Source of the DNA: Vulcanimicrobiota bacterium
Lineage (GTDB): Bacteria; Vulcanimicrobiota; Vulcanimicrobiia; Vulcanimicrobiales; Vulcanimicrobiaceae
Direction: 5' to 3'
Length of the DNA: 14,535 nucleotides
Assembly (NCBI GenBank): GCA_019233165.1
Contig: JAFAMS010000405.1
Coordinates: 1-14,535, forward strand
Shown one piece after another: positions 7,407 to 14,535 of this stretch. The translations under genes and the position numbers were made by a program. Positions within the stretch are counted from its first letter, which is position 1, and the number at the start of each line of letters is the position of its first letter. Under the pieces are notes generated by a model, which searched no databases, had not been told where the DNA came from, and was given only the letters and a program-made list of their open reading frames with translations.

Positions 7407-8148
7407 AGCGGCGATCGAGCTCGAAGGGATTACGAAAATCTACACGATGGGCCAAGTCGAGGTCCCCGCCTTGCGCGGCGTCGACTTTCGCATCGAGCGG
7501 GGCGAGTACGTCGCCGTCATGGGCCCCTCGGGTTCGGGAAAGTCGACGCTGATGAATCTCATCGGCTGCCTCGACCGTCCCACCGCCGGCCGTTATCGCC
7601 TCGACGGCGAGGACGTCTCGTCGCTCGACGACGATGCGCTCGCCGCGATCAGGCTCAAGAAGCTCGGCTTCGTCTTTCAGGGATTCAACCTGCTGGCGCG
7701 GACCACGGCGCTCCGCAACGTCGCGCTCCCGCTCTTCTACGCGGGCGTCCCGCAGCGCGCGCGCGACGCCGCCGCCCGCAAACAGCTCGCCGAGGTCGGG
7801 CTCGCCGACCGCGTCGAGCATCGCCCGGCCGAGCTCTCCGGCGGCCAGCAGCAGCGCGTCGCGATCGCGCGCGCCCTCGTGAACGATCCGGCCGTGCTTT
7901 TGGCCGACGAGCCGACGGGGAATCTCGACTCACAGACGAGCGAAGAGATCATGGCGGTTTTCGAGCACCTCAATCGCGGCGGCCGGACGATCATCATGGT
8001 CACGCACGACGAGACTCTGGCGCGGCACGCTCGGCGCCGGATACGGCTGCGCGACGGGCTGGTGACGAGCGACGAGCCTAACCCCGACCGGCTGGTTGCG
8101 GAGGGGGAGGCGAGCGGCGGAACCACGCAACTTCACGGCACGTTCTAG
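7399..8148 (+). CDS. ABC transporter ATP-binding protein, MacB/LolD type
   Basis: This complete 249-residue ATPase contains all nucleotide-binding motifs: Walker A GPSGSGKST (42-50), Q-loop with Gln94 (FVFQGFNLL), signature LSGGQ (146-150), Walker B AVLLADE with catalytic Glu171, D-loop (NLDSQT) and switch His203 (MVTHD). The sequence 'MGPSGSGKSTLMNLIGCLD' and the EPTGNLDS segment are typical of the MacB/LolD/FtsE subfamily that works with FtsX-type permeases. The last ~25 residues form a variable tail with no family features. ATG 7399 lies 8 nt inside the preceding permease frame, with GAGG 9 nt upstream, so it is the last gene of the coupled exporter operon. It energises the two permeases from the cytosol. 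The next gene begins 52 nt later. Confidence 0.95.
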   Translation: MSEAAIELEGITKIYTMGQVEVPALRGVDFRIERGEYVAVMGPSGSGKSTLMNLIGCLDRPTAGRYRLDGEDVSSLDDDALAAIRLKKLGFVFQGFNLLARTTALRNVALPLFYAGVPQRARDAAARKQLAEVGLADRVEHRPAELSGGQQQRVAIARALVNDPAVLLADEPTGNLDSQTSEEIMAVFEHLNRGGRTIIMVTHDETLARHARRRIRLRDGLVTSDEPNPDRLVAEGEASGGTTQLHGTF

Positions 8149-8200
8149 GTAGTGCATTTCAAGGGATGGCGTTACGAGACGAGGTTGGGATTAAGAATTG
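8149..8200 (+). promoter_or_regulatory. Short gap before the HtrA-type protease gene
   Basis: The only real spacer between the exporter genes and the protease gene is 52 nt. It contains no hairpin with a T-run, so read-through from the exporter is likely. It is more AT-rich near the start (TTAAGAATTG just before ATG 8201), and GGGA lies 10 nt upstream of that ATG. I could not identify a convincing -35/-10 pair; the nearest, TTACGA (8172-8177) with TTAAGA/AAGAAT, has poor spacing. Confidence 0.3.
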
Positions 8201-9421
8201 ATGATACGGTCACGGATCATGCAGATGGCGATCGTCGGTTTGATCGGTGCGATCGTCGGAAGCTTTTCGATGATGCTCTTTGCGAGCACGCACTTCGCAA
8301 ACGTCGCCGGACCTGGTGGGACACCGCCGCAGGTCAACGCGGCTCCGCTCGTTTCGGGCGCGAGCGACCAAGACCGGATCGTCAGCGCCGTCAAGCGCGT
8401 CGAGCCTTCGGTCGTTGCACTGAACGTCGTCGTGAACGGCCAGCAGTACGTGCCGGTCGATCCGTTCTCGCAGCTCTTCGGCGGCCCGAATATCACGAGG
8501 CCCCAGCGCTTCCGTAGCCGCGTCTCGGGCTCCGGCTTCGTCTACTCTCGTGACGGCGGGATCCTGACCAACGCGCACGTCGTCACCGGCGGTTTTGCCG
8601 GACAGCCGACGAAAATCGACGTCCTCTTCGCGAACGGCGACCACGTCTCGGCGCATCTCGTCTCCGCGAACGTCGGCGTCGATCTGGCGCTCGTGAAAGT
8701 CGACAACTATGCGAAGCTCCCGCCACCGCTCGCGCTCGCAGATTCGGATAAGCTGCAGGCGGGACAGTGGGCGATCGCGATCGGTGAACCGCTCGAGCTC
8801 AAGCAGACCGTCACGGTCGGCGTCGTCTCGGGTTTCCACCGCGACGAAGTCGCCGGCGGCGACAACGGCGCTCCGCAACAATTCAAAGGACTCTTGCAAA
8901 CCTCGGCGCCGATCAATCCGGGGAACTCCGGCGGACCGCTCGTCGACATCAACGGCGAAGTCATCGGAATCAACCAGCTCACCGCCAACCCATCGGCGGC
9001 ACAGGGCATCGGTTTCGCGATCCCGTCGAACTCCGTGCGCGCCGTCGCGCAGCAACTAGCGCAAAGCCGCGGCATCTCGCAGGGGACGCATCAGGGCTAC
9101 ATCGGGGTCGGGCTGCAGGCGCTCACCGACGGTGCGCGCGCGCAGCTCGGCTACAAGTCGGGTGGCGGCGTCGTCGTCGCGCAGGTCGTCACGGGAAGTC
9201 CGGCGGACCAAGCCGGGCTCGAGCCGGGCGACGTGATCACCGGAGTGAACGGCAAGCCCGTGAACTCACCGGAGGAGCTGACCGCGGCGATCAAGGCCGT
9301 CCCGATCGGCGGAACCGCAAACCTTCAGGTTTGGAGCGCCGGAACGAAGAAACTCGTCGCGGTGAAGACGGCGGAACGTCCCGCGAACGCCGACGTCCCC
9401 GTCCAGCCGCAACAACCGTAA
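8201..9421 (+). CDS. HtrA/DegP-type serine protease with one PDZ domain
   Basis: Starting at ATG 8201 (preferred over the TTG directly before it) gives 406 residues. The N-terminal span, about 9-28 after a short basic segment, looks like an uncleaved anchor, placing the protease in the periplasm. The trypsin-like domain (about 57-270) has the catalytic triad His126 (TNAHVV), Asp161 (GVDLALVKV) and Ser243 (INPGNSGGP). One PDZ domain follows (about 295-390: 'GYIGVGLQAL...', 'GSPADQAGLEPGDVITGVNG'), then a Pro/Gln tail. The length fits DegS/HtrA-like members with one PDZ rather than DegP with two. Oddities: the usual 'LQTDAAINPGNSGG' reads LQTSAPINPGNSGG, with Ser for the common Asp, and 'AIGNP' reads AIGEP. 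It likely degrades or senses misfolded envelope proteins. Its position behind the exporter suggests joint envelope-stress use, which is inference. Confidence 0.94.
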   Translation: MIRSRIMQMAIVGLIGAIVGSFSMMLFASTHFANVAGPGGTPPQVNAAPLVSGASDQDRIVSAVKRVEPSVVALNVVVNGQQYVPVDPFSQLFGGPNITRPQRFRSRVSGSGFVYSRDGGILTNAHVVTGGFAGQPTKIDVLFANGDHVSAHLVSANVGVDLALVKVDNYAKLPPPLALADSDKLQAGQWAIAIGEPLELKQTVTVGVVSGFHRDEVAGGDNGAPQQFKGLLQTSAPINPGNSGGPLVDINGEVIGINQLTANPSAAQGIGFAIPSNSVRAVAQQLAQSRGISQGTHQGYIGVGLQALTDGARAQLGYKSGGGVVVAQVVTGSPADQAGLEPGDVITGVNGKPVNSPEELTAAIKAVPIGGTANLQVWSAGTKKLVAVKTAERPANADVPVQPQQP

Positions 9422-9431
9422 GCGCTAGCGC
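9422..9431. repeat. Perfect 10-bp palindrome between convergent genes
   Basis: GCGCTAGCGC sits where the protease gene (stop TAA 9419-9421) meets the convergent methyltransferase gene (stop TAG, complement of 9425-9427). It overlaps the methyltransferase stop codon. The implied hairpin is short (GCG-CTAG-CGC) and has no T-run on either strand, so it is at most a weak bidirectional stop. It may be chance in GC-rich DNA. Confidence 0.3.
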
Positions 9432-10594
9432 CGCGTTACCGTGATCTCCAGGCCGAGCACGTCGAGATATTGCTTGACGTGCTCGAGCCTTCGCTTTTTC
9501 ATCTCGTCGGCGAGGGCGTCGAGACCGTAGAGGCGCAGGGTTCCCTCGACCGTCGAGTCTTCTTCCATTTGCAGCACGGCGAGCGCCGCGATTTCGGTTT
9601 GGCGGACCTCGCTCGCAATACGATCCTGCTTCTCCATAAGCGAGCGCTCGACGTCGATGCGGCGCGCGTCGTCAAAGCGATTGCGGCTGTCCTCGAACGA
9701 AAAGAAATCCTGAAACTGCTTCGGCAGCACGTGCGGCATCGAGGCCGCCGCGCGGCGGAGATCGCGCAAGAAGCGCAGATACTCCCGACCGGAAGCAGCC
9801 AGCTCCTCAAGCCGCTCGTCCCCGATCATCTCCAGGGCCTCGAAGCCGAGATCGTGCTGGCCGAAGAGATGCGCCAGGAACGCCAAGATCGGAACCTGAG
9901 CGGCATCGGTGACGTGGCTGAGCTTGCGCAAGAAGAGCGCCTCGCCGAAGGTCGTGATCCCGCGGCCGCGCAGCCCGAGCGGTTGCCGGTACGGGTGCGA
10001 GGCTCCATCGAAGAGGATCTGCATGAACGCGAACCCGCGCTCGTCGAGGTACTTGCAGATGTCGCCGAAGAGCGGCTGACCTTCGTAGAGCGCGACGAAC
10101 TCGACTTCACTGACGATCGCGACGGTGTGCCGCTCGATCGTTTGCTCGCCGCCGCGCAGGATGTCGAGCTCCGATCCCTGCGTGTCCATGGAGAGCACGT
10201 CGGGCGGCGGAATCTCGCCGGTCCGGATCTCGGGAAGGTCGTCCAGGCGCCGCAGCTTCACCGGCCGGCGCTCGACGGTCCGGTTGGTGACCGAGAGCCG
10301 GTAATCGAGCCCGCGCACGTTCATCGTCAGAGCCGCCGCCTGGGGGTCGAGCGGATAGAGCGACGACCCGTAGAGGCAATAGGTGAGGTTGAGGAAGCCC
10401 TCACCGTTCCGGTCGGCTAAGCAGTAGGGTAACGCAGTCACGCCCTGCGCCTTCATCTGAGCGACCGCGTCCTCATCGGCTTCGTACATGACGGTCGCGA
10501 CGTCACCGGCAAAGCGGGGGGTCACCCACGGGGTGTCCGAGCCGCCGCTCCGGCCGCCGACGTGGTGAAACCCGATCGGGCGCAAATCGGACAC
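9425..10594 (-). CDS. FkbM-family methyltransferase with long C-terminal extension
   Basis: The 389-residue product starts at GTG 10594 (complement). That start has GGAAGG 10 nt upstream and lies just before the glycine-rich SAM-binding segment 'FHHVGGRSGG' (9-18); the frame could extend upstream to 10783, but those codons look non-coding. FkbM-type features seen: 'VMYEADEDAV' (35-44), equivalent to 'vyaFEPdp', and 'PDVLSMDTQGSELDILRGG' (131-149), the family's 'vDvlkiDvqGaEl.vLrGa' motif. The family methylates hydroxyl or other groups on sugars, polyketides and similar small molecules; the substrate here cannot be told. Residues from about 230 to 389 are helical, charged (SLMEKQDRIASEVRQTE) and unlike anything I recognise; a usual FkbM domain ends near 220. 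It converges with the protease gene, is divergent from dnaK, and has no obvious functional tie to either. Confidence 0.82.
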   Translation of the reverse strand: MSDLRPIGFHHVGGRSGGSDTPWVTPRFAGDVATVMYEADEDAVAQMKAQGVTALPYCLADRNGEGFLNLTYCLYGSSLYPLDPQAAALTMNVRGLDYRLSVTNRTVERRPVKLRRLDDLPEIRTGEIPPPDVLSMDTQGSELDILRGGEQTIERHTVAIVSEVEFVALYEGQPLFGDICKYLDERGFAFMQILFDGASHPYRQPLGLRGRGITTFGEALFLRKLSHVTDAAQVPILAFLAHLFGQHDLGFEALEMIGDERLEELAASGREYLRFLRDLRRAAASMPHVLPKQFQDFFSFEDSRNRFDDARRIDVERSLMEKQDRIASEVRQTEIAALAVLQMEEDSTVEGTLRLYGLDALADEMKKRRLEHVKQYLDVLGLEITVTRR

Positions 10595-10604
10595 GGGCTT
10601 GCGG

Positions 10605-10610
10605 CCTTCC
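10605..10610 (-). promoter_or_regulatory. Ribosome binding site deciding the FkbM gene start
   Basis: On the minus strand GGAAGG (CCTTCC on the given strand) stands 10 nt before GTG 10594. Together with the position of the SAM-binding motif it supports this start over the longer frame beginning at 10783. Confidence 0.5.
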
Positions 10611-10630
10611 GGGCCCCCGGGGGGCGGAAC

Positions 10631-10646
10631 CTTTGTGCCAACAAAG
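10631..10646. repeat. Inverted repeat CTTTGT-GCCA-ACAAAG
   Basis: Perfect 6-bp arms with a 4-nt centre stand out as AT-richer sequence in a GC-rich control region. The repeat lies 165 nt upstream of dnaK and 37 nt upstream of the FkbM GTG. It could be an operator or a transcript hairpin for the FkbM gene. It does not match a heat-shock operator I know. Confidence 0.4.
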
Positions 10647-10680
10647 CTGTCATACCGGGTGACGGAACAATCGGCCGCGG

Positions 10681-10700
10681 ATTGCGGTAAGATTGCCGTA
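10681..10700. repeat. Tandem 9-bp direct repeat upstream of dnaK
   Basis: ATTGCGGTA (10681-10689) and ATTGCCGTA (10692-10700) differ at one base and repeat with an 11-bp period, close to one helical turn. This is an arrangement often used for cooperative protein binding. The only -10-like hexamer in the region (TAAGAT, 10688-10693) lies across the junction of the two copies. Confidence 0.38.
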
Positions 10701-10711
10701 CGAAGCTGACG

Positions 10712-10773
10712 CCCCGCGGGGTAAGCGGCAAGGCCAAAGGCGCCGAGTGTGGGTGCCGCGGCTGGTCCACTCG
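10712..10773. repeat. Palindrome and spaced inverted repeat before dnaK
   Basis: CCCCGCGGGG (10712-10721) is a perfect 10-bp palindrome. CGAGTG (10744-10749) and CACTCG (10768-10773) form 6-bp arms 18 nt apart, 37 nt before the dnaK start. If transcribed, the latter could form a 5'-leader hairpin. The GAGTG and CACTC halves occur in the opposite order to CIRCE, so I do not call it an HrcA site. Both could be chance at this GC content. Confidence 0.25.
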
Positions 10774-10810
10774 CCGGGAGCACATCTTTTCAAGAAAGCA
10801 CACAAACGAT

Positions 10811-12667
<1,857 letters not shown>

Positions 12668-12669
12668 TC

Positions 12670-13176
12670 GTGGAGCGGTCACAGGCGACTCCGGCGCAGG
12701 ACGGTCCTCCGCCGGAGGTCGACCTCGCGTCGGAATTGGCGAGCGCGAAAGCCAAAGCCGAAGAGAATCACAACAAGTTTCTCTATGCGATGGCCGACTT
12801 CGAGAACTACAAGAAGCGAATGGAGCGCGACATCGAGCGGGTCGCAGGCCACGGCAAGCGCCGGCTCATCGAAAAGCTCCTTCCCGTCGTCGATAACCTG
12901 GAGCGAGCGCTCGAACACGACATCGAGTCCGAAGGGATGCTCGCAGGGCTCAAGAGCACGCTGAAAGGGTTCGAGCAGGTGCTCGCGTCCGAGGGCGTCC
13001 GTTCGTATTCGGTCAAAGGCCAGCCGTTCGATCCGAACCTCGCGGAGGCGATCGGAACGAAAAAGGCGCCCGAGGTCGACGACGAGACGGTCGTCGAGGA
13101 AGCCGAGCGCGGCTATAAGATTGGGGACGAGGTCCTACGTCCGGCAAAGGTGATCGTCGCCAAATCGGGCGGGTAG
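12670..13176 (+). CDS. grpE: Nucleotide exchange factor GrpE
   Basis: GTG 12670 lies 2 nt after the dnaK stop, with AGAGG 10 nt upstream, giving 168 residues. GrpE is the homodimeric factor that releases ADP from DnaK. Seen: a short disordered start, a long dimerisation helix (about 17-60) with the family block 'YAMADFENYKKRMERD' (39-54), the helical region 'LIEKLLPVVDNLERAL' (66-81), and the C-terminal beta-wing with 'FDPNLAEAIG' (120-129) and 'GYKIGDEVLRPAKVIVAKS' (148-166). One oddity is that the common 'lHEA' of the beta-wing entry reads LAEA, with Ala for His. It is cotranscribed with dnaK and dnaJ by position. Confidence 0.97.
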   Translation: MERSQATPAQDGPPPEVDLASELASAKAKAEENHNKFLYAMADFENYKKRMERDIERVAGHGKRRLIEKLLPVVDNLERALEHDIESEGMLAGLKSTLKGFEQVLASEGVRSYSVKGQPFDPNLAEAIGTKKAPEVDDETVVEEAERGYKIGDEVLRPAKVIVAKSGG

Positions 13177-13182
13177 CGCGCC

Positions 13183-14226
13183 GTGCCGATCAACTACAAA
13201 GACTACTATAAAGTCCTCGGCGTCCCAAAGAACGCGGCGGAGAAAGACATCAAGTCGGCATACCGCAAGCTCGCGCGCAAGTGGCATCCCGACGCGAACC
13301 CGAAGAGTCCTAAAGAAGCCGAAGAGAAGTTCAAAGAGATCCAAGAAGCGTACGAAGTTCTCGGCGATGCCGAGAAGCGGCGGAAGTACGACGTTCTCGG
13401 ATCGGACTGGCAACGTGCGGCACAACAAGCCGAACATCAGCGCCGGTATCGCAACCAGCAACAAGACTTCGACTTCAACTTCGGCGGCGCCGGCAACGGC
13501 CCGGGCACCGGCGGCGCGAGCGGGTTCTCCGACTTCTTCGATGCGTTCTTCTCCGGGGTGGGCGGTGGTGGCGCCGGAGGCCGCCGCACGCGCGGCGCAA
13601 CCTTCCAACGCCGCGGCCAAGACCTGGAAACGACGCTCGATCTCACCCTCCGCGAAGCCTTCGCAGGCGGCAAGAAGCCGGTAACGCTGCAGCTCGAGGA
13701 CGTTTGCCCGCAATGTCACGGAACCGGGACCGTCGGGAACGGAATCTGTTCGCGCTGCCACGGAACGGGCCGCGTCCTCGAGACGAAAAAGTTCGACGTC
13801 ACGATCCCCAAGGGCGTCCGCGAGGCACAACGGATCCGGCTCTCCGGCCAAGGCGGAACCGGCGTCGGCGGCGGTTCCAAAGGCGACCTGTACTTGGTCG
13901 TGCACTTCCCGGAGGACGATTCGTCGCCGCATTTCACGCGCAAAGAGGACGACTTGTACGTCGATCTTCCGGCTTCGATCTATACGCTCGTCCTGGGCGG
14001 TGAGGTTCGGGTGCCGACGATGAGCGGCGACGTTACGATGACGGTGCCCGCGGGTACGCAAAGCAACAAGCTCATGCGACTCGGCGGGAGAGGAATGCCA
14101 CACCAAAAGGGCGGCGGAAGCGGCGATCAATACGTCCGTCTGATCGGGACGGTCCCACAAAACCTCAGCGATAAGGAGCTCAAGCTCTACCGCGAATTGG
14201 CCACGCTGCGCGACGGGAAAGCATAA
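13183..14226 (+). CDS. dnaJ: DnaJ (Hsp40) with a reduced, two-motif zinc region
   Basis: GTG 13183, 6 nt after grpE, gives 347 residues. DnaJ delivers substrates to DnaK and stimulates its ATPase through the HPD motif, here His35-Pro36-Asp37 in the J-domain (about 5-73). A Gln/Gly/Phe-rich linker follows (about 77-135). The cysteine-rich region is short: only two CxxCxGxG motifs, C175-PQ-C178-HGTG and C189-SR-C192-HGTG, where standard bacterial DnaJ has four binding two zincs. These four cysteines could hold at most one zinc. The two C-terminal beta domains follow ('[20 protein letters not shown]', 205-224; '[16 protein letters not shown]', 278-293; '[11 protein letters not shown]', 300-310). 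The protein is thus intermediate between DnaJ and CbpA-type co-chaperones. Its operon position with dnaK and grpE argues that it is the housekeeping partner. Its 3' end overlaps a convergent gene by 40 nt. Confidence 0.95.
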   Translation: MPINYKDYYKVLGVPKNAAEKDIKSAYRKLARKWHPDANPKSPKEAEEKFKEIQEAYEVLGDAEKRRKYDVLGSDWQRAAQQAEHQRRYRNQQQDFDFNFGGAGNGPGTGGASGFSDFFDAFFSGVGGGGAGGRRTRGATFQRRGQDLETTLDLTLREAFAGGKKPVTLQLEDVCPQCHGTGTVGNGICSRCHGTGRVLETKKFDVTIPKGVREAQRIRLSGQGGTGVGGGSKGDLYLVVHFPEDDSSPHFTRKEDDLYVDLPASIYTLVLGGEVRVPTMSGDVTMTVPAGTQSNKLMRLGGRGMPHQKGGGSGDQYVRLIGTVPQNLSDKELKLYRELATLRDGKA

Positions 14227-14535
14227 CGCACTTCGATCTGACCGTCGCGCACCCGCGTTTCAAAGACGGGTTGTGCAACCGATGCCGGGCCTTCGAGCAC
14301 GCTTCCATCCGCTAAGGAAAATAACGAGCCGTGCCAAGGGCATCGGATGGCGTCACCCTCAAGCGTTCCGTCCGCCAAAGGGCCGCCGAGATGCGAGCAC
14401 GACGCGCGCATCGCCGAGATCCGTCCGCCGCGCTTCACGAGCAGGATGTCTCGTCCTGCGAATTGCGCCAACCGTGGTTGTTCGTCGACGAGCTCGCGCT
14501 CGCTCAGAACCGGCGAAAATTCGGTGGGCAGGTCT
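14187..14535 (-). CDS. Rieske [2Fe-2S] domain protein, C-terminal part (cut by right edge)
   Basis: The minus-strand frame is open from the right edge to TAG (complement of 14187-14189), 115 codons; no convincing start lies inside, so the gene begins outside the window. It encodes a Rieske domain. C-S-H (in '[13 protein letters not shown]') and C-P-W-H (in '[16 protein letters not shown]') supply the two Cys and two His ligands of the cluster with 16 residues between them, followed by '[18 protein letters not shown]', typical of Rieske ferredoxin-like domains. The match '[11 protein letters not shown]...CPWHGS.F.LADGSV..GPA' recalls actinobacterial proteins in which a membrane DUF2231 domain precedes a Rieske domain. 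Whether that holds here depends on sequence beyond the edge. Likely role: electron transfer; partner unknown. It is convergent with dnaJ. Confidence 0.88.
   Translation of the reverse strand, partial: DLPTEFSPVLSERELVDEQPRLAQFAGRDILLVKRGGRISAMRASCSHLGGPLADGTLEGDAIRCPWHGSLFSLADGSVLEGPASVAQPVFETRVRDGQIEVRYAFPSRSVANSR

Larger units (their letters stand above)
10595..10810. promoter_or_regulatory. Divergent control region between the FkbM gene and dnaK
   Basis: These 216 nt hold no supported gene and must contain the start signals for dnaK (plus) and the methyltransferase (minus). I see several small repeats, listed separately, but no CIRCE element (TTAGCACTC-N9-GAGTGCTAA), no HAIR box (CTTGAGT-N7-ACTCAAG) and no clear sigma-32-type CTTGAA/CCCCAT pair. 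TAAGAT at 10688-10693 resembles a -10 hexamer on the plus strand but lacks a well-spaced -35. The last 25 nt before dnaK are less GC-rich and have only a weak ribosome site (AAGAAAG). Confidence 0.5.

Noticed and set aside
8191..8200. Sigma-70 -10 box before the protease gene
   Set aside because: TTAAGA/AAGAAT is too close to the start codon and has no -35 partner at 16-18 nt.
9418..9443. Intrinsic bidirectional terminator between the protease and FkbM genes
   Set aside because: The palindrome is short (3-bp stem plus loop) and there is no T-run on either strand.
10744..10773. CIRCE-like HrcA operator before dnaK
   Set aside because: GAGTG and CACTC are present but in the opposite order and with 18 nt between them; the TTAGC flanks are absent.
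10595..10783. N-terminal extension of the FkbM protein to GTG 10783
   Set aside because: The added 63 residues have atypical codons and no family similarity. GTG 10594 has a ribosome site and sits right before the SAM-binding motif.

Overview
The window is about 14.5 kb of gene-dense, high-GC bacterial chromosome. Most codons end in G or C, GTG and TTG starts are common, and there are no insertion sequences, tRNA or rRNA genes, CRISPR arrays or phage genes. Two features hint at the lineage. A TolC-type outer-membrane channel implies a two-membrane (diderm) cell. DnaK, however, lacks the N-terminal insertion typical of proteobacterial-type Hsp70 and reads like Bacillus/Actinobacteria DnaK, and the dnaK-grpE-dnaJ order and the Rieske protein also resemble actinobacterial versions. 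A diderm member of the Terrabacteria (an Eremiobacterota/WPS-2-like or Armatimonadota-like uncultured lineage) would fit, but this is inference and no marker gene here settles it.

Layout, left to right. (1) 1-1175, minus: the N-terminal 391 codons of ribonuclease J, running off the left edge. (2) 1176-1452: a divergent intergenic region with a possible small gene (1263-1442). (3) 1453-8148, plus: a tightly coupled operon encoding a Yip1-domain membrane protein, a TolC-family channel, an HlyD/MacA-type adaptor, two different MacB/FtsX-type permeases and a separate MacB/LolD-type ATPase. Every junction overlaps by 4 or 8 nt. Together they look like a tripartite, MacAB-TolC-like ABC exporter with a heteromeric permease pair. 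(4) 8201-9421, plus: a membrane-anchored HtrA/DegP-type serine protease with one PDZ domain, 52 nt behind the exporter. (5) 9425-10594, minus: an FkbM-type methyltransferase with a long C-terminal extension, ending 3 nt from the protease stop. (6) 10595-10810: a 216-nt divergent control region with several small repeats but no recognisable CIRCE or HAIR box. (7) 10811-14226, plus: dnaK-grpE-dnaJ; the DnaJ carries only two of the usual four zinc-binding CxxCxGxG motifs. (8) 14187-14535, minus: a Rieske [2Fe-2S] domain protein cut by the right edge, whose 3' end overlaps the 3' end of dnaJ.

The biological theme is envelope export and protein quality control. The exporter and its adjoining periplasmic protease would act at the envelope, and the DnaK system acts in the cytosol. 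I see no clearly new defence or mobile system. The most distinctive items are the six-gene coupled exporter cassette with two unlike permeases, the half-zinc-finger DnaJ and the FkbM protein with an unassigned C-terminal half.
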